NCBI GenBank assembly: GCA_903904605.1
Contig: CAIVDC010000004.1
Coordinates: 1 to 37,087 of the forward strand
From: an uncultured Sterolibacterium sp.
GTDB lineage: Bacteria > Pseudomonadota > Gammaproteobacteria > Burkholderiales > Rhodocyclaceae
Reading direction: 5' to 3'
Length of the DNA: 37,087 nucleotides
A program made the position numbers and the translations under genes. Below, one piece after another: positions 17,265 through 27,231 of the stretch. The notes under the pieces are model-generated. The model had not been told where the DNA came from and ran no database searches. It saw only the letters and a list, made by a program, of their open reading frames with translations. Position 1 is the first letter of the stretch; the number at the start of each line of letters is the position of its first letter.

Positions 17265-18462
17265 GCTGCTCGCCTACGCCGCTATTCTGCTGGCGCTGCT
17301 GATTGGCACCAGCAGCGCGCTGGCCGCGTCAGCACCGGTTGCGCAGGAAAAACGGGCCCAGTTGAAGGACCTGCAACTCCGCATCGAGACCCTGCGCGGT
17401 CACCTCGCGAAAAGCGAGGAAACCCGCGCCGAAGCAGCAGACCAGTTGCAGAAGGCCGAGTCTGCGATTTCCGACACCAATCGCGGACTGCGCGAACTGA
17501 GCGAACTGCGCGAACAGACCCAAACGCAGATTGCCGGATTGGGCGAACAGTCCCAGCGGCTGGCAAATAAGATCGCCGCACAACAAGCACAGCTGGAACA
17601 CCTGCTCTACCACCAATACGTCAATGGCGACGCCGACGCACTGAAGCTGCTGGTGGCCGGCACCGACCCCAACCAGGCGGCGCGCGATCTCCGCTACCTT
17701 TCGCTGCTGTCGCGCGCCGAGGCAAAGCTGTTGCGCCTGCTGCATAACGCTCTTGCAGAAAAAAGGCGTCTAGTGGAGGCGGCACGCGCCAAGCGGGACG
17801 ACCTGGCTGCCATCGAGCAACGGCGGCAGCTGCAACGTGCCGCACTGCTCAACCAGCAGCAGCAGCGCCATCGGGTCTTGACCAGACTGTCGGGCAAGAT
17901 CCAACTGCAACGGCGCGAGATAGACACCTTGCAGCGCAACGAAAAGCGTCTGGGCATCCTGATCGCGGGACTGTCCCGCATCGTTGCGAAGCGGCCTGCC
18001 GCCAACAGACCCCGTCCTCGGCATGCAGTGGCGCCGACCGGGGGCAAGGAGCGTGACGTGGGCGACTTTGCCGGGCAAAAGGGCCGCCTGCACCTGCCCA
18101 CGCGGGGACAATTGGCCAATCGCTTCGGCTCGCCCTATGCTGAGGGCGGCGCGACCTGGAAAGGTCTGTTTATTCGCGCCCCCGAAGGCGCCGATGTTCA
18201 TGCGGTAGCGGCCGGCCGGGTGGTCTTCGCCGACTGGCTGCGCGGCTTCGGCAACCTGATCATCGTGGACCACGGCGACGCCTATCTCAGCGTCTATGGC
18301 AACAACCAGTCCTTGTTCCGCCAGGTCGGCGATACGGTGAAAGGCGGTGAAGTCCTGGCCTCCGTGGGCAACAGCGGCGGCAACCCCGAATCCGGTTTAT
18401 ACTTTGAACTCCGGCATCAGGGAACAGCGATTGACCCGCTCAAATGGGCCGGCTTTAAGTGA
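17206..18462 (+). CDS. envC: EnvC-type activator of murein amidases (coiled coil + degenerate LytM)
   Basis: EnvC is a periplasmic division-site factor that activates the amidases AmiA and AmiB. The proposed 418-residue product has a basic N-terminus and a hydrophobic signal segment ('[20 protein letters not shown]', residues 21-40). A long coiled coil follows (about 45-270, rich in Gln, Leu, Arg and Glu), then a C-terminal LytM/M23 domain from about 314. The LytM metal sites are degenerate: 'WKGLFI' replaces HxGxD and 'GLYFELR' lacks the HxH histidines, exactly as in EnvC, so it should not cut murein itself. The start is uncertain: ATG at 17206 overlaps gpmA by 59 bases and has no clear Shine-Dalgarno, and no other standard start codon precedes the signal segment. 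Confidence 0.88.
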   Translation: MRKPSRQPCRPSPTRARPGRLLAYAAILLALLIGTSSALAASAPVAQEKRAQLKDLQLRIETLRGHLAKSEETRAEAADQLQKAESAISDTNRGLRELSELREQTQTQIAGLGEQSQRLANKIAAQQAQLEHLLYHQYVNGDADALKLLVAGTDPNQAARDLRYLSLLSRAEAKLLRLLHNALAEKRRLVEAARAKRDDLAAIEQRRQLQRAALLNQQQQRHRVLTRLSGKIQLQRREIDTLQRNEKRLGILIAGLSRIVAKRPAANRPRPRHAVAPTGGKERDVGDFAGQKGRLHLPTRGQLANRFGSPYAEGGATWKGLFIRAPEGADVHAVAAGRVVFADWLRGFGNLIIVDHGDAYLSVYGNNQSLFRQVGDTVKGGEVLASVGNSGGNPESGLYFELRHQGTAIDPLKWAGFK

Positions 18463-18476
18463 ATCTCGGAGTATAC

Positions 18477-19853
18477 ATGCGCAGCAAATTGCAGAAAATC
18501 GGACTGATCTTCTTCGGACTGGTCGCAGGCATTCTCGTCAGCCTCAATTTTTCCGCCGTCGCCGGCAAGGATGAGACGACGACGCTGCCGGTGGAGGAGT
18601 TGCGTTCCTTCGCCGATGTCTACAATGCCATCAAGCAAGGCTACGTCGAGCCGATCGACGACAAGAAGCTGATCACCCATGCGATCAGCGGCATGCTCTC
18701 GAACCTCGACCCGCACTCGGCCTATCTCGACGCGGATGCGTTCAAGGACCTGCAAGTCAGCACCCAGGGAGAGTTCGGCGGACTGGGCATCGAAGTCGGT
18801 ATGGAGGATGGTTTCGTCAAGGTGATCGCGCCGATCGACGACACCCCGGCCTTCAAGGCCGGCGTCAAAGCTGGCGATCTCATCGTCAAGCTCGACGACA
18901 CGCCGGTCAAGGGCATGACGCTCAACGACGCCGTCAAGCGCATGCGCGGCAAACCGAAGACCCAGATCACCCTGACCATCGCAAGAAAAGGCGAAACCAA
19001 GCCGATCGTGATGACCCTGACGCGCGAAAAGATCAAGGTGCAAAGCGTCAAGTCGAAAATGCTCGACCCTGGCTACGGTTATGTGCGCATCTCCCAATTC
19101 CAGGAAGAGACCGCCGCCGACCTCGTCAAGCAACTCGATGCGCTCTACAAACAGGATAAGGATGGCCTGCGCGGCCTGGTACTGGATCTGCGCAACGACC
19201 CGGGTGGATTACTGAACGGCGCAGTCGGCGTAGCCGCCGCCTTCCTGCCGGAGAAGGCGCTGGTTGTGTCCACCGACGGGCGCAGCGCGGACGCCAAGCG
19301 TAAATTTATCGCCAGCCCGGAAGACTATCTGCGCGGCAGCCATGAAGACTACTTGAAAAATCTCCCGCCCGGCATCAAGACGGTGCCTTTGGTCGTGCTG
19401 GTCAACGGCGGTTCGGCTTCGGCTTCGGAAATCGTCGCCGGTGCCCTGCAGGACCACAAGCGCGCGGTCATCCTCGGCACCCAGACCTTCGGCAAGGCTT
19501 CGGTGCAAACCATCCTGCCGCTCTCCAACAATACCGCGATCAAGCTCACCACCGCGCGCTATTACACGCCGAACGGGCGTTCGATCCAGGCCAAGGGCAT
19601 CACCCCGGATGTGGTGGCGGAAGAAACGGCCAACGGCGGCTCGCACGAGCAACTGCGAGAAGCGGATCTGGAGCGCCACCTCGAAAACGACAAGGAAAAG
19701 ATCGCCGTGCCCAAAGCACAGCCGAAGAGCGGCAAGAGCGAAGGCGAAACGGAAACCAAGCCGGCAGTATTCGAGCTGGCCTCGAAGAATGACTACCAGC
19801 TGAACCAGGCGCTTGGACTGCTCAAGGCCTGGCAGATCATCCAGAAGCGCTAG
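18477..19853 (+). CDS. ctpA: Carboxy-terminal processing protease (S41 family)
   Basis: This is a 458-residue periplasmic serine protease that trims or degrades envelope proteins and murein hydrolases. An N-terminal signal anchor ('IGLIFFGLVAGILVSLNF', residues 8-25) is followed by a PDZ domain (about 98-185, 'GEFGGLGIEVGMEDGFVKV'). The S41 catalytic domain has 'LDLRNDPGGLL', the catalytic Ser (about 315) in 'NGGSASASEIVAGALQD' and Lys340 in 'TFGKASVQT'. The C-terminal region is charged. I chose ATG 18477, with CGGAG upstream; a GTG at 18459 overlapping the envC stop is the alternative. Position after envC fits joint control of septal murein remodelling (inference). Confidence 0.93.
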   Translation: MRSKLQKIGLIFFGLVAGILVSLNFSAVAGKDETTTLPVEELRSFADVYNAIKQGYVEPIDDKKLITHAISGMLSNLDPHSAYLDADAFKDLQVSTQGEFGGLGIEVGMEDGFVKVIAPIDDTPAFKAGVKAGDLIVKLDDTPVKGMTLNDAVKRMRGKPKTQITLTIARKGETKPIVMTLTREKIKVQSVKSKMLDPGYGYVRISQFQEETAADLVKQLDALYKQDKDGLRGLVLDLRNDPGGLLNGAVGVAAAFLPEKALVVSTDGRSADAKRKFIASPEDYLRGSHEDYLKNLPPGIKTVPLVVLVNGGSASASEIVAGALQDHKRAVILGTQTFGKASVQTILPLSNNTAIKLTTARYYTPNGRSIQAKGITPDVVAEETANGGSHEQLREADLERHLENDKEKIAVPKAQPKSGKSEGETETKPAVFELASKNDYQLNQALGLLKAWQIIQKR

Positions 19854-19870
19854 GTTTCTTGTAAGCAGCG

Positions 19871-20638
19871 ATGAACGATGAACAGCTGCTGCGCTACAGC
19901 CGCCACATCCTGCTGCCGCAGATCGGCGTCGAGGGGCAGGAACGGCTGCTGTCGGCAAAGGTGCTGGTGGTCGGCGCGGGTGGGCTGGGTTCGCCGGCCG
20001 CGCTCTATCTCGCAGCCGCAGGGGTCGGAACGCTCGTCCTGGCAGACGGCGACACGGTCGATCTGACCAATCTGCAGCGGCAGATCCTCCACAGAAGTCG
20101 CGGCATCGGCCGCCCCAAGGCCGAATCCGGGCGGGACGCGCTGGCCGAAATCAATCCCGAATGCCGGGTCATCGCGCTGGCACAGCGGCTGCAGGGTGCG
20201 TCCCTCGAAAGCGAGATCGCAGGCGTCGACCTGGTACTGGACTGTTGCGACAACTTCGCGACGCGCCATGCCGTCAACCGCGCCTGCGTCAGGTCGGGAA
20301 AACCTCTGGTATCCGGCGCGGCAATCCGTTTCGAAGGACAGATATCGGTATTCGACCCGAGAGACAGCGCCTCGCCGTGCTACCACTGTCTGTTCCCCGA
20401 AGGCGCAGACGTCGAGGAAGTGCGCTGCGCGGTGATGGGCGTGTTCGCGCCGCTCACCGGCATCGTCGGCAGCATGCAGGCGGCAGAGGCGCTGAAACTA
20501 TTGATCGGCTGCGGCCACAGCCTCGCCGGGCGCTTGCTGCTGCTCGACGGGCTGGCGATGGAGTGGCGCTCAATTGTTATCCCGCGCGACCCTGGTTGCG
20601 CCGTGTGCGGCACTCGCCCGGCCGGGCGAGTATTCTGA
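19871..20638 (+). CDS. moeB: MoeB/ThiF family sulfur-carrier adenylyltransferase (HesA/MoeB/ThiF)
   Basis: This is an E1-like enzyme of 255 residues that adenylates the C-terminal Gly of a ubiquitin-like sulfur carrier (MoaD or ThiS). The N-terminus 'LLRYSRHILLPQIGVEGQER' is typical. The nucleotide site is 'VLVVGAGGLGSPAALYLAAA', followed by 'DGDTVDLTNLQRQILH'. The zinc site pairs CYHC near residue 172 with CAVC near 244. 'RCAVMGVFAPLTGIVGSMQA' contains the Cys equivalent to the MoeB active-site region. Whether it serves MoaD, ThiS or both cannot be told from sequence; a MoaD role fits mogA and the Mo enzyme MsrP in this window. The 3' end overlaps ribD by 62 bases on the other strand. Confidence 0.88.
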   Translation: MNDEQLLRYSRHILLPQIGVEGQERLLSAKVLVVGAGGLGSPAALYLAAAGVGTLVLADGDTVDLTNLQRQILHRSRGIGRPKAESGRDALAEINPECRVIALAQRLQGASLESEIAGVDLVLDCCDNFATRHAVNRACVRSGKPLVSGAAIRFEGQISVFDPRDSASPCYHCLFPEGADVEEVRCAVMGVFAPLTGIVGSMQAAEALKLLIGCGHSLAGRLLLLDGLAMEWRSIVIPRDPGCAVCGTRPAGRVF

Positions 20639-21707
20639 TATCTTCGCCGACGCGCGCAAGGTCGACCAGTTTCAAGTCATAGCGCCCGGCAAGGTCGGCC
20701 AGTTCCGGCAGATCGAACATGCCGCGCGCGGCGTCGCCCAACAGCATCGGGGCGAGATAGAGCAGCAGTTCGTCGACCAGCCCCTCGCGCAGCAGCGAGC
20801 CATTTAATTTCAGGCCGGCCTCGGCATGGATTTCGTTGATGCCGCGGCGCGCCAGCTCGGCCATCAGGCCGGCCAGATCGACCTTGCCCCGACTGTTCGG
20901 CAGCACCACCACCTCGGCGCCCCAGCTGGCGAGTGCCTCGATCTTGGCTGCATCGGCGCTCGCCGCTGCGACTAGGGTATTGCCGCCCTCCAGCACCTGG
21001 GCCGTCAAAGGCAACTCCAGGCGGCTGTCCACCACGACCTTGAGCGGCTGCCTGTTCGTTTCAACGCCTCTGACCGACAGCCTTGGATCATCTTCCCGGA
21101 CCGTTCCGATGCCGGTCAGGATGGCGCAAGCCCGGGCACGCCAGCGATGGCCATCGAGGCGGGCCGGGGCGCCGGTGATCCATTGCGAGCGGCCGTTGTT
21201 GAGTGCGGTCTTGCCGTCCAGGCTGGCGGCAATCTTCAGCCTCAACCACGGCCGGCCGCGGGTCATGCGCGAGACGAAGCCGATATTCAGTGCCTCCGCC
21301 TCGGCCGCCATCAGGCCGCAAGCGGCGGCAATGCCCGCGGCGCGCAGCTTCTCCAGACCCTGGCCGGACACCAGCGGATTGGGATCTTCCATCGCGGCAA
21401 CGACGCGATGAATTCCGGCACCGATCAGCGCCTCCACGCACGGAGGTGTAAGGCCGTAGTGGCTGCAGGGTTCGAGCGTGACGTATGCGGTGGCCCCGCG
21501 TGCATCTCCGTGGCGCGAACTGGCATCGGCGAGCGCCTCGATCTCGGCGTGATTCTGTCCTGCGGGCTGCGTGAATCCCTCGCCGATGATGTCGCCGTCG
21601 CGCACCAGCACGCAGCCGACGCACGGGTTCGGCGTGGTCTGGCCCAGGCCGCGCCGCGCCAGTTGCAGCGCCTGCGCCATGAAGCGATGGTCCTCGGCGC
21701 TGAACAT
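20577..21707 (-). CDS. ribD: Bifunctional riboflavin deaminase/reductase RibD
   Basis: RibD carries out two steps of riboflavin synthesis: deamination and then ribose reduction of the pyrimidine intermediate. The 376-residue protein has an N-terminal CMP/dCMP deaminase-like domain, with zinc ligands in 'NHAEIEAL' and 'LEPCSHYGLTPPCVEALI', and a C-terminal DHFR-like reductase domain from about residue 150 ('WLRLKIAASLDGKTALNNG', 'AILTGIGTVREDDPRLSVRG'). Length is normal. It is the last gene of glyA-nrdR-ribD, 8 bases after nrdR. Its last 62 bases run antisense to the end of moeB, so the extreme C-terminus is poorly constrained. Confidence 0.95.
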   Translation of the reverse strand: MFSAEDHRFMAQALQLARRGLGQTTPNPCVGCVLVRDGDIIGEGFTQPAGQNHAEIEALADASSRHGDARGATAYVTLEPCSHYGLTPPCVEALIGAGIHRVVAAMEDPNPLVSGQGLEKLRAAGIAAACGLMAAEAEALNIGFVSRMTRGRPWLRLKIAASLDGKTALNNGRSQWITGAPARLDGHRWRARACAILTGIGTVREDDPRLSVRGVETNRQPLKVVVDSRLELPLTAQVLEGGNTLVAAASADAAKIEALASWGAEVVVLPNSRGKVDLAGLMAELARRGINEIHAEAGLKLNGSLLREGLVDELLLYLAPMLLGDAARGMFDLPELADLAGRYDLKLVDLARVGEDIRILARPGECRTRRNQGRAG

Positions 21708-21715
21708 TGTGAAGT

Positions 21716-22195
21716 TCAGGCAGGACTGCGGGGGCGCCGCAGACGCGGCTTCCTGACCTCGCGGATGGCATCGGAGAACTCCTCGACATCCTCGAAATTC
21801 CGGTAGACAGAAGAGAAACGGATATAGGCGATCTTGTCCAGCTTCTTCAGCTCGCGCATCACCAGTTCGCCGATCTTGTCGCTCGGCACTTCGCGCTCAC
21901 CCAGCGTCACCAGCTTTTCCTCGATGCGGTCGATCGAGGCATCGACGCTCTCGGTGGTGACCGGGCGCTTTCTCAGAGCCAGCATCATGCTCGCCAGCAC
22001 TTTTTCGCGGTCATACTCCGTGCGACTGCCGTTCTTCTTCACCACCAGCGGCAGTTGCAGCTCGACCCGTTCGTAGGTGGTGAACCTTTTGTCGCAGGCG
22101 AGACAGCGCCGCCGACGGCGCACGGTATCGCCGTCCTCGTTTTCCCGGGTATCGACGACCTGGGTAGCGGGCTCAGCGCAATAGGGGCATTTCAT
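21716..22195 (-). CDS. nrdR: Transcriptional repressor NrdR
   Basis: NrdR represses ribonucleotide reductase genes by sensing ATP/dATP through an ATP-cone. The 159-residue protein has the N-terminal zinc ribbon (CPYC near residue 3 and CLAC near 31, in '[18 protein letters not shown]' and '[19 protein letters not shown]'). The ATP-cone domain runs from about residue 45 ('[20 protein letters not shown]'). The '[18 protein letters not shown]' segment is highly conserved. It lies 29 bases downstream of glyA and 8 upstream of ribD, a common order in Proteobacteria. Confidence 0.96.
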   Translation of the reverse strand: MKCPYCAEPATQVVDTRENEDGDTVRRRRRCLACDKRFTTYERVELQLPLVVKKNGSRTEYDREKVLASMMLALRKRPVTTESVDASIDRIEEKLVTLGEREVPSDKIGELVMRELKKLDKIAYIRFSSVYRNFEDVEEFSDAIREVRKPRLRRPRSPA

Positions 22196-22224
22196 GGCTC
22201 AGCGATCGGCATGGTCCAGCGCCC

Positions 22225-23475
22225 TCAAGCGCCGTAGACGGGGAATCGCTTACACAACTCGCCCACCTCGATCTTGACCCGTTCGATCACCGACCCGTCC
22301 TCAGGGGCATCGAGTACGTCGGCGATCAATCCGGCGACCTGTTCGGCCTCGATCTCGGTAAAGCCGCGCGTGGTCATCGCCGGCGTGCCGATCCTGATGC
22401 CGCTGGTGACGAAAGGCTTCTGCGGATCGTTTGGGATGGCATTCTTGTTGACCGTGATATGGGCCTCGCCCAAGGCAGCCTCTGCAGCCTTGCCGGTGAT
22501 GCTCTTGCTGCGCAGGTCGACCAGGAACATGTGCGACTCGGTCCCGCCGGATACGATGCGCAGCCCGCGGGACGAGAGCACCTTGACCATGACCAGGGCG
22601 TTGTCGATCACCTGCTCCTGGTAATCGCGAAACTGTGGCGTCATCGCCTCCTTGAAAGCCAGTGCCTTGGCGGCGATGACATGCATCAGCGGACCGCCCT
22701 GCAGGCTGGGGAAAATCGCCGAGTTCAGGGCTTTCTCGTGCTCCGCTTTCGCCAGGATCAGTCCGCCGCGCGGACCGCGCAGGGTCTTGTGGGTGGTGCT
22801 GGTGACGAAATCGGCAAGCGGCACCGGATTCGGATAGAAGCCGGCGGCGACCAGGCCGGCATAGTGCGCCATATCGACGAACAGGAGGGCGCCGACGGCA
22901 TCGGCGATTTCGCGGAAACGCTTGAAGTCGATCTTCAGCGAATAGGCCGAGGCGCCCGCGACGATCATCTTGGGCTTGTGCTTCTCGGCGAGAAACAGGA
23001 CATCCTCATAGTCGATCGCCTCGGTATCGCTGGTCAGGCCGTAGGCGACGGCGTTGAAAAGCTTGCCGGAGATATTGACGCTGGCGCCGTGGGTCAGATG
23101 ACCGCCATGGGCCAGAGACATACCGAGGATGGTGTCCCCCGGGGCGAGCGCCGAGAAATATACCGCCTGGTTCGCCTGCGAGCCCGAGTGCGGCTGCACA
23201 TTGGCATATTCGGCGCCGAACAGCTTCTTGGCGCGATCGATCGCCAACTGCTCGGCGACGTCGACAAATTCGCATCCCCCGTAGTAACGCTTGCCGGGAT
23301 AGCCCTCGGCATACTTGTTGGTAAGTTGCGAGCCCTGCGCTTCGAGCACGGCGTAGGAAACGTAGTTCTCGGAGGCGATCAGTTCGATATGGTCTTCCTG
23401 GCGAAGATTCTCGGACTGAATTGCCTGCCACAGTTCGGGATCAACTTTGGCCAGGGTCATTTTCTTGGAAAACAT
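22225..23475 (-). CDS. glyA: Serine hydroxymethyltransferase
   Basis: GlyA converts serine and tetrahydrofolate to glycine and 5,10-methylene-tetrahydrofolate, the cofactor used by ThyA. The 416-residue protein has the PLP-binding Lys in '[18 protein letters not shown]'. It also has '[20 protein letters not shown]', '[18 protein letters not shown]' and '[18 protein letters not shown]'. I start at 23475 ('[10 protein letters not shown]'); the frame extends 22 codons further without similarity, and an internal ATG at 23460 is an alternative. No glycine riboswitch is visible in the short leader. NrdR and RibD follow on the same strand. Confidence 0.97.
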   Translation of the reverse strand: MFSKKMTLAKVDPELWQAIQSENLRQEDHIELIASENYVSYAVLEAQGSQLTNKYAEGYPGKRYYGGCEFVDVAEQLAIDRAKKLFGAEYANVQPHSGSQANQAVYFSALAPGDTILGMSLAHGGHLTHGASVNISGKLFNAVAYGLTSDTEAIDYEDVLFLAEKHKPKMIVAGASAYSLKIDFKRFREIADAVGALLFVDMAHYAGLVAAGFYPNPVPLADFVTSTTHKTLRGPRGGLILAKAEHEKALNSAIFPSLQGGPLMHVIAAKALAFKEAMTPQFRDYQEQVIDNALVMVKVLSSRGLRIVSGGTESHMFLVDLRSKSITGKAAEAALGEAHITVNKNAIPNDPQKPFVTSGIRIGTPAMTTRGFTEIEAEQVAGLIADVLDAPEDGSVIERVKIEVGELCKRFPVYGA

Positions 23476-23507
23476 GGGCGCGGTCTGCAACTGGGTGTCA
23501 AACGGCG

Positions 23508-23516
23508 ATTTTAGCA
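23508..23516 (-). promoter_or_regulatory. Extended -10 promoter candidate for glyA
   Basis: The minus strand reads TGCTAAAAT here, an extended -10 (TGn plus TAAAAT) that would start transcription about 26 bases before the glyA ATG. No good -35 is present at 17 bases, which extended -10 promoters tolerate. A TTGACA closer to the gene is too near the start codon to serve glyA. Confidence 0.4.
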
Positions 23517-23622
23517 CCATGCCGCCCCGGCAGCTTTCCACAATGTTCTGGAAAATCCGGCGATTCCAGATTAAGCTACGCCCGCTTGGCGCCTCGGCAA
23601 GAAGCGCCGCCTAATTTCGATA

Positions 23623-23645
23623 TTCGGGTCGGAACCCCGAAGGAG
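23623..23645 (+). promoter_or_regulatory. Hairpin abutting the dctQ ribosome-binding site
   Basis: TTCGGG (23623-23628) pairs with CCCGAA (23636-23641) around a 7-base loop. The strong Shine-Dalgarno AAGGAG (23640-23645) overlaps the last two stem bases and lies 8 bases before the dctQ ATG. A second hairpin (GGCGC 23588-23592 with GCGCC 23604-23608) is just upstream. The stem may modulate translation of the transporter, but it leaves most of the site free. Confidence 0.3.
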
Positions 23646-23653
23646 ACTGACTG

Positions 23654-24247
23654 ATGAAACTCCTGTTGCAACTCTCGCGGCTGATCGACGCCATGACCGA
23701 ACGCATCGGCCACGCAGTCTATTGGCTGGTCCTCGTTGCGGTGCTGGTCAGCGCGGTGAACGCCGTTGTCCGCAAGCTCTTCGACATGAGTTCGAATGCC
23801 TTCCTGGAATTGCAGTGGTATCTGTTCTCCGCCGTCTTCCTGCTCGGCGCCGGCTATGCCCTGCTCAAGCAGGAGCATGTCCGCATCGACGTCGTCTACG
23901 GCAAGTTTCCCAGGCGCGTGCAGATCTGGATCGACATCCTCGGCACGATCTTCTTCCTGATGCCGATGGCGCTGCTGGTGCTCTGGCATTCCTGGCCGGT
24001 GTTCGTCACCGCCCTCGAGAGCCATGAGCGGTCGTCCAGCGCCGGCGGCCTGATTCTCTGGCCGGCGCGCCTCTTGCTGCCGGCAGGCTTCGCCCTGCTG
24101 ATCGTTCAGGCCACCTCCGAAATGATCAAGCGCTTCGCCTTCCTGCGCGGGCTGGTCCCCGATCCGGGCGAGAAGGAGCACCACAAGACGGCCGAAGAGG
24201 AACTGGCCGAGGACATCAAGGCGCGCGCCGCGGGAGCCAAGCCATGA
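23654..24247 (+). CDS. dctQ: TRAP transporter small permease (DctQ-like)
   Basis: This is the small membrane subunit of a tripartite ATP-independent periplasmic transporter. The 197-residue protein has four predicted transmembrane helices: about 20-40 ('AVYWLVLVAVLVSAVNAVV'), 53-70, 92-115 ('IWIDILGTIFFLMPMALLVL') and 132-155 ('GGLILWPARLLLPAGFALLI'). The DctQ signatures 'LELQWYLFSAVFLLGAGYAL' and 'QEHVRIDVVYGKFPRRVQIW' are present. The C-terminal tail is charged and cytoplasmic. It overlaps the large permease gene by four bases (ATGA). The family resembles the mannitol/chloroaromatic (FcbT) type; the substrate is unknown. Confidence 0.93.
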   Translation: MKLLLQLSRLIDAMTERIGHAVYWLVLVAVLVSAVNAVVRKLFDMSSNAFLELQWYLFSAVFLLGAGYALLKQEHVRIDVVYGKFPRRVQIWIDILGTIFFLMPMALLVLWHSWPVFVTALESHERSSSAGGLILWPARLLLPAGFALLIVQATSEMIKRFAFLRGLVPDPGEKEHHKTAEEELAEDIKARAAGAKP

Positions 24248-25917
24248 GCGCATTCCTCATCGCCAATTTGGCGCCGATCATGTTCGCGTCGCTGATCGTC
24301 TTCCTCCTGATCGGCTACCCCGTCGCTTTTTCCCTCGCCGCCAACGGCATTGTCTTCGGACTGATCGGCATCGAACTAGGCCTGCTCCACCCGGCGCTGT
24401 TCCAGGCGCTGCCGGACCGGATCTTCGGCGTCATGAGCAACGACACCCTGCTGGCGATCCCCTTCTTCACCTTCATGGGGCTGATCCTGGAGCGGTCGGG
24501 CATGGCCGAGGACCTGCTCGACACCATCGGCCAGTTGTTCGGCCCGGTGCGCGGCGGCCTGGCCTACGCCGTGGTGCTGGTTGGCGCCATGCTTGCAGCC
24601 ACTACCGGCGTGGTGGCTGCCTCGGTGATCTCCATGGGGCTGATCTCGCTGCCGATCATGCTGCGCTACGGATACGACAAGCGGCTCGCTTCCGGGGTCA
24701 TCGCCGCTTCCGGCACCCTTGCGCAGATCATCCCGCCCTCGCTGGTGCTGATCATCATGGCCGACCAGTTGGGCAAGTCGGTCGGCGACATGTACAAGGG
24801 CGCCTTCATTCCCGGCTTCGCCCTGACCGGCCTGTACATCCTGTTCATTCTCGGCGTCACCTTCGTCAAACGCTCCTGGGCCCCGGCCCTGCCCCCGGAA
24901 GCGCGGGTCTTCAAGGAAGCTTCCGGCAGAAGCGGGGCCATTTCCCTGCTCGTCCTGACGATCGTCTCCGTCGCCAGCGCCTGGCTCTTCGCGCACAACT
25001 ACGACCCCGAGTCGCCGCTCGACGAACTGGTCGTCGCGACCCTGTCGGTCGGCATCGGCGTGGCCTTCGTCCTGGCGGTGGCCAACCGCCTGCTCAGACT
25101 GCATCTGCTCAGCAGGATGGCGGAAAAAGTCACCTTCGTCCTGATACCGCCGCTGGCCCTGATTTTCCTGGTGCTCGGCACCATCTTCGTCGGCATCGCG
25201 ACGCCGACCGAAGGCGGCGCCATGGGTGCCACGGGCGCCCTGATCATGGCGCTGGTCCGCAACCGCCTGAGCTGGAGGCTGCTCAGGCAGGGCATGGATT
25301 CGACGGCGAAGCTCACCGCCTTCGTGATCTTCATCCTGGTCGGCGCCCGGGTCTTCAGCCTGACTTTCTATGGGATCAACGGCCACGTCTGGGTCGAGCA
25401 CCTGCTCTCCGCGCTGCCGGGAGGCCAACTGGGCTTCCTGATCGTGGTGAACCTGCTGGTCTTCGTGCTGGCCTTCTTCCTCGATTTCTTCGAACTGTCC
25501 TTCATCATCATTCCGCTGCTCGGGCCCATCGCCGACAAGCTCGGCATCGACCTGATCTGGTTCGGCGTCCTGATGGCGGTGAACATGCAGACCTCCTTCA
25601 TGCACCCGCCCTTCGGCTTCGCCCTGTTCTTCCTGCGCTCGGTGGCGCCGCCGACGGTCAAGACGACGCAGATCTACTGGGGTGCCGTGCCCTTCGTGCT
25701 GATCCAGATCGTCATGGTGGGCCTCTTGATCGCCTTCCCGCAGATCGTCAGCGTGGGCCTGGACAAGACCGTAAAGGTCGACACCTCCAAGATCCAGATC
25801 ATGATTCCACCGCCCATCGACGCCTTCCCAGGGCCTACGGGCGACGGCGCGCCCGCTCCGGACGATGCGGCCCAGGCCATCGAGCGCGAAATGCAGAAGG
25901 ATGACGGCGGAAAGTAG
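24244..25917 (+). CDS. dctM: TRAP transporter large permease (DctM/FcbT3-like)
   Basis: This is the large transport subunit of the TRAP system. At 557 residues it exceeds the usual 425-residue DctM; the extra length is a central insert (about residues 215-300) with two additional hydrophobic segments ('AISLLVLTIVSVASAWLF' and 'LSVGIGVAFVLAVANRLL') and a hydrophilic C-terminal tail. This matches the longer FcbT3-type subgroup. Conserved DctM segments include 'LLAIPFFTFMGLILERSGMA', 'ASGTLAQIIPPSLVLIIMAD' and 'GTIFVGIATPTEGGAMGATG'. It couples sodium or proton gradient to uptake of a carboxylate-type substrate delivered by the binding protein. Uniquely in this cluster, that binding protein is encoded convergently just downstream. 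Confidence 0.94.
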   Translation: MSAFLIANLAPIMFASLIVFLLIGYPVAFSLAANGIVFGLIGIELGLLHPALFQALPDRIFGVMSNDTLLAIPFFTFMGLILERSGMAEDLLDTIGQLFGPVRGGLAYAVVLVGAMLAATTGVVAASVISMGLISLPIMLRYGYDKRLASGVIAASGTLAQIIPPSLVLIIMADQLGKSVGDMYKGAFIPGFALTGLYILFILGVTFVKRSWAPALPPEARVFKEASGRSGAISLLVLTIVSVASAWLFAHNYDPESPLDELVVATLSVGIGVAFVLAVANRLLRLHLLSRMAEKVTFVLIPPLALIFLVLGTIFVGIATPTEGGAMGATGALIMALVRNRLSWRLLRQGMDSTAKLTAFVIFILVGARVFSLTFYGINGHVWVEHLLSALPGGQLGFLIVVNLLVFVLAFFLDFFELSFIIIPLLGPIADKLGIDLIWFGVLMAVNMQTSFMHPPFGFALFFLRSVAPPTVKTTQIYWGAVPFVLIQIVMVGLLIAFPQIVSVGLDKTVKVDTSKIQIMIPPPIDAFPGPTGDGAPAPDDAAQAIEREMQKDDGGK

Positions 25918-25933
25918 CCGCCGGCTCAGCCAG

Positions 25934-25962
25934 CAAAAAGCCCGCGTTGCGCGGGCTTTTTG
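25934..25962. terminator. Bidirectional rho-independent terminator between dctM and dctP
   Basis: A perfect 13-bp stem (25934-25946 with 25950-25962) has a 3-base loop and runs of five A and five T on its flanks. It can therefore terminate both dctM (plus) and dctP (minus), which converge here. It is immediately followed by a short tandem of GCTGATT units (25969-25982). Confidence 0.92.
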
Positions 25963-25984
25963 TTGCTTGCTGATTGCTGATTGC

Positions 25985-27109
<1,125 letters not shown>

Positions 27110-27231
27110 TTAAAGTATTACCGTTAGGACTTCTAGGCTGATGCTTTTGCTGTGGAAATCAAAGCCCGATGTGCAGTATTTATCAACGATAATACTCCAC
27201 CTCCCCAATACCCGCACTCTACACGCGGCCT

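Noticed and set aside
17158..18462. An active M23 metallopeptidase
   Set aside because: The LytM zinc ligands are replaced, as in EnvC, so it is an amidase activator rather than a peptidase.
23476..23653. Possible glycine riboswitch upstream of glyA
   Set aside because: The leader predicted from the extended -10 is only about 26 bases, and no tandem glycine aptamer pattern is visible in the gap.
24244..25917. dctM as a fusion protein because of its 557 residues
   Set aside because: The extra length is an internal membrane insert and tail consistent with the long FcbT3-type permeases, not an added domain.
25963..25984. GCTGATT tandem units after the terminator as a repeat array
   Set aside because: Only two full units and a partial one are present, which is too few to call a repeat array or CRISPR.
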